DNA of 64,000 bases from UBA2965 sp036526135 (GCA_036526135.1 DATCZA010000011.1:19405-83404), one strand, 5' to 3'. Positions 35,101 to 43,441 are shown, counted from the stretch's first letter. Numbers and translations are program-made. Notes: generated by a model not told the origin, from the letters alone.

Positions 35101-37320
35101 GAGCAGAAGTTCAGCGTGGATGCTTTCGCCGCCGAGCCCGGCACGGTGGCGAGCCGCCAGGAGTTCCGCGGCACCGGCGGGTCCCTCTACTTCCTGCGCC
35201 ATCAGGATCTGATGGTGGGCTCCGAGCGGGTTCGGGTCGAGGTGCGGGACCGATCCTCCGGGCTCGTCACCGGCGTGGTGAACCTCAACCCCGGCTCCGA
35301 CTACGACGTCGACTACCTCCAGGGCAGCATCATGCTGGCCGAGCCCCTGGCTTCCACGGTGGGCGACGACCTGCTCGTGCGCAGCGGCGCGCTGGGCGGC
35401 GACGAGGCCTATCTGGTGGTTCGCTACGAGTACACGCCCGGCTTCGACGAGATCGACGCCCTGTCCGTGGGCGGCCAGATGCACTACTGGATCAACGACC
35501 ACATCAAGGTGGGGCTCACCGCAAACGCCAACGAGGAAGGCGGCACGGACAGCGGGCTGCACGGTGCCGACCTCACCCTGCGCAAGAGCGCGGACTCCTG
35601 GGTCAAGCTGCAGGTGTCGCAGAGCGAGGGGCTCGTCACCGACACCCTGCGCTCGAGCGACGGCGGCTTCGAGTTCGCCGGCTACGACCCCTCGTCGTTC
35701 TCCGATGCCAGCGCCGGCGGCTACCGGGCCGACGTGAGCGTTGGCCTCGACGACTTCTCGTCCCGCCTGGACGGCCGAATCACCCTGTACGCCCAGGATC
35801 TGGATGCCGGCTACTCCGGCCCCGGTCTGACCACCGTTGGCGGCGCCCGCAACTTCGGCGGCACCTTCACCATGCCCGTGACGCGCAAGCTGGAAGTCAG
35901 CGCCAAGAGCGATCTGAGAAAGCAGCGTCAGGGCGTGGAGACGACGGCCCACGAGCTCGACCTGGTATACGACCTGACGCAGCGATGGGACATCAGCGCC
36001 GGCGTGCGACACGACGAGCTCACCGACCGCTCTCCCGTGGTGGCGCCCACCCAGGATCAGGGCCAGCGCATCGACGCCGTGATGCAGGTGGGCTACGACT
36101 CCCTCGGCCGCTGGAAGGCCTACGGTTTCGTTCAGGATACGGTTTCCTCTGACGGCGACAGGCCAGACAACGCACGCCTAGGCCTCGGCGGCCAGGTGCG
36201 CGTCACGGAGAAGATGACCATCGACTCCGAGTTTTCCACCGGCGATCTCGGCACGGGCGGAAAGCTCGGCACGACGTACATGCATTCGGAGCGGACCAGC
36301 CTTTACCTGAACTACGCCATGGACAACGAGCGAACCGAGCCCATGCTGCGCGCGCCCCGGGGCAGCGAGGGCAACCTGGTTTCAGGGATCAAGACGCGGC
36401 TGTCCGACGCCACGAGCGTGTACGTGGAGAGCCGCTACCGGCACGGCGATACGGCCAACGGCCTCACCTACGCCTCCGGCGTGAACTTCACCGCGTCCAA
36501 CAGCTTCAACATCGGCGCGAACACGGACATCGGCACGCTGAAGGATCTGTCCACGGGAGCGGAGACCGACCGCAAGGCCGCCGGCGTCCGGGTCGCTTTC
36601 GGCACCGAGCGCCTGCAGCTCTCCAGCGGCATCGAGTACCGGAGCGACGACACCGAGCAGCTGGACGACACCACCTCCAACCGCAAGACCTGGCTGTTCA
36701 GGAACACGCTGAAGTACCAGCTGAACGAAAGCTCCCGTCTCGTGGGCAAGCTGAACCACGCCGACAGCACGAGCTCGCTGGGCAACTTCTTCGCCGGCGG
36801 CTACACCGAGGCCGTGTTCGGCTATGCGTACCGACCGGTGCGTCACGACAGGCTCAACACGCTGATGAAGTACACGTACTTCTACAACGTCCCGACCACG
36901 GATCAGGTCTCGCTCACCCAGACCGCGGCGGACTTCGTCCAGAAGAGCCACATCGCGTCCGTGGACGTCACCTACGATCTCACCTCACGCTGGTCCATCG
37001 GCGGCAAGTACGCATACCGCCTCGGCGAGATCAGCTACGATCGGGAAAACCCCGAGTTCTTCAGCAACACCGCCAGCCTCTACGTGGTCCGGCTGGACTG
37101 GGAGTTCCGCGAGAACTGGGAAATCATGGCCGAGACGCGCCTGCTGGACATGGCCGATTTTCAAGAGCAGCGCCAGGGCTATCTCGTTGCCGTCTCGCGC
37201 AACTTCGGCGATCACTTCAAGGTCGGCGCCGGCTACAACTTCACGGACTTCTCGTCCGACCTGACGGATCTGAGCTTCGATCATCAGGGCATGTTCCTCA
37301 ACCTCACCGGCGCGTTCTAG
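32191..37320 (+). CDS. OmpA-like triple-module protein with C-terminal outer-membrane beta-barrel
   Basis: A protein of about 1709 residues. A signal peptide (CAVAILCAPAAA) precedes three OmpA-like modules at about residues 90-195, 255-362 and 405-517. The first two end with the NRRVEVE motif of peptidoglycan-binding OmpA domains; the third has lost it. Beta-sandwich domains follow (about 560-800). From about residue 815 a long series of alternating amphipathic strands ends in LNLTGAF, with a terminal Phe as in outer-membrane barrels. The ATG at 32191 overlaps the stop of the DUF11 protein; an ATG at 32182 is possible. It probably anchors or exports the DUF11 protein and contacts peptidoglycan (inference). 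Confidence 0.87.
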   Translation: MSKQYPIIPMWLARWLACAVAILCAPAAAEKVQETTATHAAERHLSSDQTFTQWAFDPDRLAQADGDRVEKIAVATVEPRTVKLKDVVRPIYFDSGVAEIPASTVAELRHVLESMRERRNVRLNLVGHADSESLSPELEDVYGDNFGLSRERAGQVADYLQAVLALPAEALSIEWAGDTRPVASNDTEAGRALNRRVEVEVWYDELDDGTAIEERVVIDEIERVKVCRVETVCKLRYLDGHDRRARVLNLITPLHYGEEGVEVTDEFTAQVQRTMASLGDRQNVTVKFIGYTDNQTLAGRTARIYGTHEVLSKARARRVALAIQDRLGLETAAVASNGLGASRPLASNETTDGRALNRRVEVEFWYDDPLQDLPDEPQLCPGEPGAETVTRVYDPPWGGIGNLELEGGRPVVPAGYTQALARALGDVADKRNPRLRILGYTRNERLDRRTASVYGDDIGLSAARARRAMETLSAEMGLAPEQAEFEGRGYVHSADVVNAGFVQDERSYVAVQVVYDDLAVVDDTEGVEVTPLTRELETKNPYALNLMRITVDGEPIDDPNRSSADVQRCTDVAMKGADIRFGFDNLSSKPRLSVSASTAILGVTEAAEDSLSASGLQFSMYANYSHFIDRSEIRIFDRDASTQTEPMAVIAVGPDGQATWEPVLDSFAGPVRELKYLLRAYDAQDRFDETTTQPLWLVRETGSAAAAEGPVAEAEEGEPTDPLQPELLSGYGENALAMHNIRLSSGTVRVSGSEVPEGHRVYVAGREVPVDAKGNFVSEEILPEGAHTVEVAVLDDQGSGESYLRDLAFEPSDWFYVGMADLTFSHNETNGPMELLMGDDAPYDYDSSADGRLAFFVSGKFGNKWRLTASADTREDSLDKLFTNFLSKTPDSLFRRMEPDDHYPTFGDDGTVEELAPTLGKFYVKLSQRENHVMWGNFKVGYMDNELAQIDRGLYGANFHYQAADTTSFGEQKFSVDAFAAEPGTVASRQEFRGTGGSLYFLRHQDLMVGSERVRVEVRDRSSGLVTGVVNLNPGSDYDVDYLQGSIMLAEPLASTVGDDLLVRSGALGGDEAYLVVRYEYTPGFDEIDALSVGGQMHYWINDHIKVGLTANANEEGGTDSGLHGADLTLRKSADSWVKLQVSQSEGLVTDTLRSSDGGFEFAGYDPSSFSDASAGGYRADVSVGLDDFSSRLDGRITLYAQDLDAGYSGPGLTTVGGARNFGGTFTMPVTRKLEVSAKSDLRKQRQGVETTAHELDLVYDLTQRWDISAGVRHDELTDRSPVVAPTQDQGQRIDAVMQVGYDSLGRWKAYGFVQDTVSSDGDRPDNARLGLGGQVRVTEKMTIDSEFSTGDLGTGGKLGTTYMHSERTSLYLNYAMDNERTEPMLRAPRGSEGNLVSGIKTRLSDATSVYVESRYRHGDTANGLTYASGVNFTASNSFNIGANTDIGTLKDLSTGAETDRKAAGVRVAFGTERLQLSSGIEYRSDDTEQLDDTTSNRKTWLFRNTLKYQLNESSRLVGKLNHADSTSSLGNFFAGGYTEAVFGYAYRPVRHDRLNTLMKYTYFYNVPTTDQVSLTQTAADFVQKSHIASVDVTYDLTSRWSIGGKYAYRLGEISYDRENPEFFSNTASLYVVRLDWEFRENWEIMAETRLLDMADFQEQRQGYLVAVSRNFGDHFKVGAGYNFTDFSSDLTDLSFDHQGMFLNLTGAF

Positions 37321-37345
37321 CCGTGAAGTCGTGCGGGCCAGCCGG

Positions 37346-37603
37346 TCAGCGTGGCAAGGCGGCTCGGCCGGTGCGGCGATCTCCGTCGCGCTCGGCGAAT
37401 TCCATTTCCAGGTAGTCGACGCTCGAGCGAAGGGCCCGCTGCTCTTCCCAGTCTTCCAGCCGGCGCCGCAGTCCCCGGCTGCGCGCCACGTGCTCGCGCC
37501 TCAAGCTTTCCCGCCGGTCGATGCGGGCCTGCAGCCGTCGCACCTGCTCGAGAATGTGAGGCGATAACCCTTCCTCGTCGTCTTCGTCGAAAATTTCAGT
37601 CAT
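37346..37603 (-). CDS. Small charged protein, possibly PA3496-like
   Basis: An 85-residue highly charged protein with an acidic N-terminus (IFDEDDEEG) and a helical Arg/Glu-rich body (RRLQARIDRRESLRREH, then RRRLEDWEEQRALRSSVDYL). The RRRLEDxxEQRxLxxxxDYL pattern recalls the small PA3496-family proteins of Gammaproteobacteria, described as putative envelope integrity factors. I hold that match as tentative. ATG 37603 has GAGAG upstream and is preferred over an ATG 24 bases earlier. It is convergent with the barrel-protein gene (25 bp between stops) and divergent from the HdfR-like gene. Confidence 0.6.
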   Translation of the reverse strand: MTEIFDEDDEEGLSPHILEQVRRLQARIDRRESLRREHVARSRGLRRRLEDWEEQRALRSSVDYLEMEFAERDGDRRTGRAALPR

Positions 37604-37643
37604 GTCGCTCTCGATGCGGGGCCGCAACGCCCCGGATAACGTC

Positions 37644-37659
37644 GGCGTATATATACGCC
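37644..37659. promoter_or_regulatory. 16-bp perfect palindrome in a divergent promoter region
   Basis: GGCGTATATATACGCC is perfectly self-complementary and lies 40 bp before the small charged protein gene and 65 bp before the HdfR-like gene. Its AT core could hold a -10 element for either direction, and its symmetry suggests a dimeric regulator site. Confidence 0.45.
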
Positions 37660-37695
37660 CGGCTATTTGGCAAATACATCAAATATTTCTGTACT

Positions 37696-37720
37696 TTTTG
37701 ATAACAGATGTTTATCAAAA
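37696..37720. promoter_or_regulatory. Inverted repeat directly before the HdfR-like gene
   Basis: TTTTGATAA and TTATCAAAA flank a 7-nt spacer, a perfect 9-bp inverted repeat that ends three bases before the chosen ATG. It may be an autoregulatory operator, or an RNA hairpin covering the ribosome binding region, since no clear Shine-Dalgarno is seen. Confidence 0.5.
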
Positions 37721-37723
37721 GGC

Positions 37724-38566
37724 ATGGAAACCGAGCTGCTCAGAACTTTCCTGGAAGTCAATCGCACCCGCCACTTCGCTCGCGCCGCCAGCAACCTGCA
37801 CCTGACTCAGGCGGCCGTGAGCGCGCGGGTGCGCCATCTCGAGGAAATCGTCGGCGAGCGGCTGTTCACCCGCACCAGAAACAACATCCAGCTGACCGTC
37901 GCCGGGCACCGGCTGCTCGGACATGCCGAGGCGATCGTCGGGTCCTGGAACCGGGCCCTCCTCGAAACCGGCGCCCCGGCGAGCACGCGGGCGCTGGTGG
38001 CGCTGGGTTGTCTGCCCAGCATCTGGGAAACGTATCTGACCGACTGGCTGAGCCGCACCTACGAGGACCTGTCGCCGATCTTGTTGCAGATCGAACTGCT
38101 CAACACCGAGGCGCTCGTCAGGCGCCTGCGGGAGAACTCCATCACCATCGGGCTTCTCTACGAACCGCCCCAAGCGGACGATCTGATTGCCGAGCAGGTC
38201 ACCGAGGTCAGCGTAAGGCTGGTCTCGTCCAGCCAGGGGCTCAGCGTCTCGGACTCTCTGCCCGGTTACGTTTACGTCGACTGGGGAACGTCTTTCGCCA
38301 TCGCGCACGATACGCGCCTGGGGATTTCAACCCCGCCCGCGCTGCGGGTCGACACGCCGGCTATCGCCTACCGCTTTCTCACCGAGCACGGCGGAACGGC
38401 GTATCTGCCGTCGGCCATGGTCGCCGGTGCCCTGTCCGCAGGGCTGCTGTTTCCCGTCGCAGGAGGGAAGACGTTCACGAGGGCCGCGTTCATCGCGAGG
38501 AGCGCGACCGCCAGCGCGGTCGATTCGATCAAGGCCGTGACGGCGAGCCTGCGAGCGCTGGTGTAG
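37724..38566 (+). CDS. hdfR: LysR-family regulator, HdfR-like
   Basis: A 280-residue LysR-type regulator. The N-terminal winged helix-turn-helix (ELLRTFLEVNRTRHFARAAS, then LTQAAVSARVRHLEE) closely resembles HdfR, a repressor of flagellar master genes in E. coli. A periplasmic-binding-protein-like domain follows but is somewhat short. ATG 37724 gives the conserved METELL start; an in-frame ATG at 37667 would add 19 unlikely residues. Its 3' end overlaps convergent ptsP by 38 bp. Whether it controls the adjacent envelope-machine locus is open but worth testing. Confidence 0.85.
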   Translation: METELLRTFLEVNRTRHFARAASNLHLTQAAVSARVRHLEEIVGERLFTRTRNNIQLTVAGHRLLGHAEAIVGSWNRALLETGAPASTRALVALGCLPSIWETYLTDWLSRTYEDLSPILLQIELLNTEALVRRLRENSITIGLLYEPPQADDLIAEQVTEVSVRLVSSSQGLSVSDSLPGYVYVDWGTSFAIAHDTRLGISTPPALRVDTPAIAYRFLTEHGGTAYLPSAMVAGALSAGLLFPVAGGKTFTRAAFIARSATASAVDSIKAVTASLRALV

Positions 38567-40853
38567 ACGCCGACTCAAACGCCCCCCCATGGGCCAGCAG
38601 ATGATCCAGCCCGAGCCCGGCCAGCGCCGCGGCGATGGCCACGCGGCTCGACCCGGGATTACGGCAGGCCAACGCACTGCGGGCCAACGCCTGTGCCTCA
38701 CGGATCGATATGCCTCGAATCAGCGCCCTGATACGCGGAAGGCTGTATGCGTTCATGCTCAGCGCCCGATAGCCGAGCCCAAGCAGCACGACCACCCCGA
38801 CGGGGTCGGCCGCCATCTCCCCGCAGATCGACAAGCGGATGCCGAGATCTTCGACGCGCCGCGCGATCACGTCGAGGCAGCCGAGCACGCCGGGATGAAG
38901 GTAGTCGTAGCGGCCGACCACCCGGGGGTTGCCGCGGTCGACGGCGAGCAGGTACTGAGCCAGATCGTTGGAACCGACACAGGCGAAGTCGATCTCCGGG
39001 GCCAGGTCCGGCAGCACGTCGACCACCGCAGGAATTTCGACCATGACGCCCAGCGGAGGCATGCGGATGTCGAGGCCTTCCGCCGTGAGCGCTGCCGCGA
39101 CCGTGTTTGCCAGGCGTCTCGCCTCTTGCACTTCGCTTACGTCGCTGATCATCGGGAGCATGATCTGCAGATTGCCAAGGCCATGATCGGCGCGGAGCAT
39201 GGCGCGCAGTTGGGAGACCAAGATTGCCGGATTGTCGAGGGCGAAGCGAATGCCCCGCCATCCCAGCGCAGGGTTCTCCTCCTGGGTCGGCAGGTAAGGC
39301 AGCTGCTTGTCACCACCGAGGTCCACGGTGCGAATGGTCACCGGCAACGGATGATAAATCTCGAGCAGCTCGCGATAGGTCGCATACTGCTCAGCCTCGG
39401 TAGGCAGGACGGGGCTCATCAGGAACGGGATTTCCGAGCGATACAGGCCGATGCCTTCCGCGCCCCGCAGCTTGCCCGGCCGGACATCGGCCATGAGCCC
39501 CGTATTCGCCAGCAGAGTGATTCGGCACCCGTCCGTCGTGACGCCCGGGAGATCCTTCTGCGCCAGCAGTTCGTTCTGCAGCTGACGTTCGGAGGCGACG
39601 AGCTCCTCATAGGCCCGCAGCAGCACGCCAGGAGGCTCGAAGATCACCTCGCCGCCATCGCCGTCGACGATCACGGGCATGCCCTCGACGATGTGGTCAA
39701 CCGGACCGATCCCGACGACGGCGGGGATGCCCAGCGCCCGGGCAAGCACGGCCGTGTGAGAGTACGAAGAGCCCTGCAGGCAGACGATTCCGGCCAGCTG
39801 CTCGGGCCTGAACGCGCCCACGTCGGCTATCCCCACCGAGCCGCCGAGCAGCACGACGCCCTCGGCATGCTCGGGCGACGGCATGGCGCTGCCCAGGATC
39901 TCCACGAGCAGCTTGTTTCCAACATGGCGCACGTCCTCGGCACGGGCGCTGAGATAGTCGTCTTCGATGGCTTCGAATGCGGCAATGGTCTCATCGACCG
40001 TCGCGCGAACCGCCGAGAACGCGCTGTGCCCTTCACGCACCCGCCCCGCCGCGGCGGTCACCAGCCGGTCTCCGGACAGCATGGCGTTGTACAGATCGAA
40101 GAGCTCCAGCACGTCGGGGGCCACATGGGCCTCGAGCTGGGACTTGGCGCGCCCGATCTTCTCTCGGGTCCGCGACACGGCAGTTTCCAGGACGCCGATC
40201 TCCTCTTCGGTGCCGGCAGATTGCGGTTCCTCGACCAGCTGCACGGTCTGCTCGCTGAGCACCAGGTGAACGCGCCCCACAGCCTTGCCGGGCGACCCCG
40301 ACCGCCCGCGCAGCCTGCGCCCGGACGTCGACGCCGGCGCGCGCAGCGGCAGCAGAATGGGTCCAAGCTGGGCGGCTACGGTCACCAGGAAAGAGACCTC
40401 GTCCTCGCTGAACGCCGAGGGCCGATCGTCCTGCACGATGAGCACGCCGTTGACGGCGCCCAGATGGATGATCGGCACCCCGAGGAAGGCGGGAAACGCC
40501 TCTTCACCGGACTGCGGGAACAGACGAAAGTCGGGATGGGCCGAAGCATCGGCCAGGTTGAGCGACATCCGGTCCCGGGCGATCCTGCCAACGAGCCCCT
40601 CACCCATCGGCAGCGCGATACGCCCGACGGACTCGGGAGCGAACCCGCAGTTGGCTACCATCCTGAGAGTGTCGTCAAAGCGCTGATACAGGCTGCAGGC
40701 GCCCGCTGCCATGGCGTCACGGACCTGCGAAACCAGCCGCTCGACCTGCTCCTCCACGGTGTGCGCCGAGCTGGCATCGACGAGAATCCGCTGCAGGAGC
40801 TGCAGGGAAACACGGTTCTCGGGCCGCTTACCCCCCATCGTCGGCATCGTCAT
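38529..40853 (-). CDS. ptsP: Enzyme I-Ntr, PEP-protein phosphotransferase
   Basis: A 774-residue protein that autophosphorylates from PEP and passes phosphate to NPr in the nitrogen-related PTS, a regulatory rather than sugar-importing system. It contains an N-terminal GAF domain (about residues 20-165), the PEP-utiliser N-terminal domain, the mobile phosphohistidine segment SSYSHTAVLARALGIPAVVG with H366, and a C-terminal PEP-binding TIM barrel (LYRSEIPFL, VGSNDLAQYLLAVDR, SICGEMAADP). ATG 40853 is chosen because it begins the conserved N-terminus, although its ribosome binding site is weak. The partner genes ptsO and ptsN are not in the window. Confidence 0.93.
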   Translation of the reverse strand: MTMPTMGGKRPENRVSLQLLQRILVDASSAHTVEEQVERLVSQVRDAMAAGACSLYQRFDDTLRMVANCGFAPESVGRIALPMGEGLVGRIARDRMSLNLADASAHPDFRLFPQSGEEAFPAFLGVPIIHLGAVNGVLIVQDDRPSAFSEDEVSFLVTVAAQLGPILLPLRAPASTSGRRLRGRSGSPGKAVGRVHLVLSEQTVQLVEEPQSAGTEEEIGVLETAVSRTREKIGRAKSQLEAHVAPDVLELFDLYNAMLSGDRLVTAAAGRVREGHSAFSAVRATVDETIAAFEAIEDDYLSARAEDVRHVGNKLLVEILGSAMPSPEHAEGVVLLGGSVGIADVGAFRPEQLAGIVCLQGSSYSHTAVLARALGIPAVVGIGPVDHIVEGMPVIVDGDGGEVIFEPPGVLLRAYEELVASERQLQNELLAQKDLPGVTTDGCRITLLANTGLMADVRPGKLRGAEGIGLYRSEIPFLMSPVLPTEAEQYATYRELLEIYHPLPVTIRTVDLGGDKQLPYLPTQEENPALGWRGIRFALDNPAILVSQLRAMLRADHGLGNLQIMLPMISDVSEVQEARRLANTVAAALTAEGLDIRMPPLGVMVEIPAVVDVLPDLAPEIDFACVGSNDLAQYLLAVDRGNPRVVGRYDYLHPGVLGCLDVIARRVEDLGIRLSICGEMAADPVGVVVLLGLGYRALSMNAYSLPRIRALIRGISIREAQALARSALACRNPGSSRVAIAAALAGLGLDHLLAHGGAFESASTPALAGSPSRP

Positions 40854-41034
40854 CGCCGGCTCGCGGCGGTCCGCCTGCCGGTTGTCGTCGGCATTGATCG
40901 GACCTCTTGGCGGCAGCGCCCAGCAATCGCCCGAGGCGCACTCTGAGCGCACGCGCCGCGAACCCATGAGATTCCGGCATGGCCTGCTCGTAAAGCGTTC
41001 TCAGGCCGGCTTCGAGTTTCGAACGATCTTTCAC
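40828..41034 (-). CDS. Doubtful small frame upstream of ptsP
   Basis: A 68-codon frame starting with GTG encodes a plausible basic helical N-terminal half (DRSKLEAGLRTLYEQAMPES). The second half looks like out-of-frame ptsP leader, and it overlaps the ptsP start by 26 bp. No family is recognised and no good ribosome binding site is seen. It may be a leader peptide or chance. Confidence 0.2.
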   Translation of the reverse strand: MKDRSKLEAGLRTLYEQAMPESHGFAARALRVRLGRLLGAAAKRSDQCRRQPAGGPPRAGDDDADDGG

Positions 41035-41078
41035 GGGCGCCTATTTGTCCACGGCTCCATAGACATTAGACTGCGCGC

Positions 41079-41636
41079 GTGAGCCACGAGTCACAGCGCC
41101 GCGTTTCCCTTGCCGACCTCTCCGACGAGGCACTGGCGGCGAGTGCCCGTCACCAATTGCCCGCCGACACTTCGGCCTATGACGAACTGGTCAGGCGGCA
41201 CTACGAATCGGTGCGCAGGCTGGCCACGGCGCAGCTCGGCGCTCCCGACGAGGCCGATGCCCTTGCCCAGGACGTCATGCTGCGGGTGTTCTCCGGCCTG
41301 AAGAACTTCCGAGGCGACGCGAAGTTTTCCACCTGGCTGTTCAGGATCGTGGAGAACCTGGCCCGCACCCGGGTCCGACAGCAGATACGGGAACAGGACA
41401 AGCGGGAAGCGCTGGGCATGGCGCAGCACGAGCGGGAGGAAGACGCTCCCGACCAGAGCGACTTTCAGCGCCTGCTGGCCGTGCTTTCTCCGCAAGAGCG
41501 CGCGCTGCTCGCGCTGCGCTTTGTGGAGGACATGGAGCTGCACGAGATCGCGGCCGTGCTAGGACTCAGCTTGAGCGCGACGAAGATGCGCTACTACCGC
41601 ACCCTGGATAAGCTCAAGGACCACATTCCGGGCTGA
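41079..41636 (+). CDS. ECF-type RNA polymerase sigma factor
   Basis: A 185-residue sigma-70-family factor with only regions 2 and 4. Region 2 spans about residues 25-105 (YDELVRRHYESVRRLA, DALAQDVMLRVFSGLKNFRG, FSTWLFRIVENLARTRVRQ) and region 4 about 125-183 (LSPQERALLALRFVEDM, HEIAAVLGLSLSATKMRYYR). No anti-sigma gene is beside it, which is unusual for ECF factors. The GTG start lacks a clear ribosome binding site, so the start is uncertain. It is followed 190 bp later by an orphan groEL, suggesting a stress-response link (inference). It is divergent from ptsP. Confidence 0.88.
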   Translation: MSHESQRRVSLADLSDEALAASARHQLPADTSAYDELVRRHYESVRRLATAQLGAPDEADALAQDVMLRVFSGLKNFRGDAKFSTWLFRIVENLARTRVRQQIREQDKREALGMAQHEREEDAPDQSDFQRLLAVLSPQERALLALRFVEDMELHEIAAVLGLSLSATKMRYYRTLDKLKDHIPG

Positions 41637-41826
41637 TTTTCATCGCCTGCTGTGACTTTTTCGACTGGCCGCGAGTCTGATCTGAAGATTTTTTGCACGG
41701 CCGGATCCGATCGATGATTACCCGTGAGGAGTCCCTCCTCATAGCACAGGAACTGCGCAACCGACAGGCGGCGGCGAAGTGCGGGCGCTCGGTTGCCGGC
41801 CGCAACCGGCAACCGAGGAAAACCGC

Positions 41827-43407
41827 ATGAGCGCCAAGCAGATCGTTTTTGCCCATGACGCAAGAGCCCGGCTCAACCGGGGCGTCGACACCTTGGCCCG
41901 GGCCGTCAACGCCACCTTGGGACCTCGGGGACGTAACGTGCTGCTGAGCAAGACCTGGGGCGCACCGACGGTGACCAAGGATGGCGTCACCGTCGCCAAG
42001 GACATCGAGCTGAAGGACCGATTCGAGGACATGGGCGCGCGAATCGTCCGCCAGGCGGCAACGCGGACCGCGGACGAGGCCGGGGACGGCACCACAACGG
42101 CCACGGTGATCGCTCACTCTCTCTTTCACTGGGGCCGTCGCGCCATTGCGGCAGGATTCAGCCCCGTTGAAATCAAGCGCGGCATCGACCTGGGCGTGCG
42201 CCTGATGACCGATGCCCTGGACGCGATGGCCGTCGAGTGCGAGGCCGGGGACGACATACGCAAGGTGGCCACGATTTCTGCCAACGGCGACGAGGCCATC
42301 GGCGAGCTCATCGCGCAGGCCATGGAGCAGGTGGGTCGCGAGGGTGTGATTACCGTCAAGGACGGCACCGGCATCGACGACCAGCTCGAAGTATCTGAGG
42401 GCATGCAGTTCGATCAGGGTTACCTCTCACCCTACTTCGTCACCAGCACCGAGACCTATGCTGCCGAGCTCGATCGGCCGGTGATCCTGCTGCGGGACAA
42501 GAAGATCTCCAGCTCCCGCGAACTGCTGCCACTGCTGGAGGCGGTCGCCCGGGCCAACCGCTCGCTGCTCATCGTCGCCGAGACCGTCGAGGCTGACGCG
42601 CTGGCGACCCTGGTCGTCAACAGGCTGCGCGGCCGCCTGAAGGTTGCCGCAGTCAAAGCGCCGGGCTTCGGTGACCGGCGCAAGGCCATGCTGCAGGACC
42701 TGGCGATCCTCACCGGCGGAAAGGTCATCTCCAGCGACGCGGGATTCAGCCTGGAAAAGGTGGCGCTGGAGGATCTCGGCGAGGCGCAACGGGTATTGCT
42801 GACCAAAGGGGACACGACGCTCATCGGGGGTCGCGGCGGGACCGACGCTATCGCCGGGCGCATCTCGCAGATCCGTCGCGAGATCGAGGAGTCCAAGTCC
42901 GAGTACGACCGCGAAAAGCTGCAGGAGCGTCTTGCCAAACTGGCAGGCGGCGTGGCGGTGATCAACGTCGGCGGCGCCACGGAAGTCGCCATGAAGGAGA
43001 GGAAGATGCGCGTGGACGACGCGCTCGCTGCTACTCGCGCTGCCGTGGAAGAGGGCGTCGTGCCGGGAGGCGGCGTGGCACTGCTGCGCGCCTCAGCCGA
43101 GCTCGCAAAGGCCGCGCCCCGAAACCAGGACCAGGCAAGCGGCGTGGACGCGCTTCGGCGGGCTGCCGAGGCGCCCCTGCGCCAGATCGTCGCCAACGCC
43201 GGTCTGCAGCCAGGCGTGGTGCTGAGAAAGATTCAGTCGGAGCAGGGACACTTCGGGTTCAACGCGCAGACCGAAACGTTCGGCGACATGCTGGAAATGG
43301 GCATACTGGACCCCTGCAAGGTCGTGAAGTCGGCGCTGCACAACGCAGCGTCCGTGGCCGGCATGATGATGTCGACGGAGGCGCTGGTCGCAGACGCGCC
43401 CCGCTAG
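41827..43407 (+). CDS. groEL: Chaperonin GroEL, orphan copy
   Basis: A 526-residue 60-kDa chaperonin with the ATP-binding signatures TLGPRGRNVLL and DGTTTATV, the apical KAPGFGDRRKAML segment and EEGVVPGGGVALL near the C-terminus. It is shorter than the usual 545-550 residues and lacks the C-terminal Gly-Gly-Met tail, ending at STEALVADAPR. No groES precedes it, unlike the normal groESL operon, and no CIRCE element is seen. ATG 41827 is preceded by GAGGAAA; an in-frame ATG at 41779 is rejected. It is probably a secondary GroEL acting on special clients or with a distant GroES. Confidence 0.95.
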   Translation: MSAKQIVFAHDARARLNRGVDTLARAVNATLGPRGRNVLLSKTWGAPTVTKDGVTVAKDIELKDRFEDMGARIVRQAATRTADEAGDGTTTATVIAHSLFHWGRRAIAAGFSPVEIKRGIDLGVRLMTDALDAMAVECEAGDDIRKVATISANGDEAIGELIAQAMEQVGREGVITVKDGTGIDDQLEVSEGMQFDQGYLSPYFVTSTETYAAELDRPVILLRDKKISSSRELLPLLEAVARANRSLLIVAETVEADALATLVVNRLRGRLKVAAVKAPGFGDRRKAMLQDLAILTGGKVISSDAGFSLEKVALEDLGEAQRVLLTKGDTTLIGGRGGTDAIAGRISQIRREIEESKSEYDREKLQERLAKLAGGVAVINVGGATEVAMKERKMRVDDALAATRAAVEEGVVPGGGVALLRASAELAKAAPRNQDQASGVDALRRAAEAPLRQIVANAGLQPGVVLRKIQSEQGHFGFNAQTETFGDMLEMGILDPCKVVKSALHNAASVAGMMMSTEALVADAPR

Positions 43408-43441
43408 AGAGGGCCGCGCTCGGAACACGGTCGGAACGCCG

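Noticed and set aside
41725..41741. Short inverted repeat TGAGGA-GTCCC-TCCTCA before groEL, considered as a CIRCE-like element
   Set aside because: CIRCE has 9-bp arms with a TTAGCACTC sequence; this repeat is short and unrelated.
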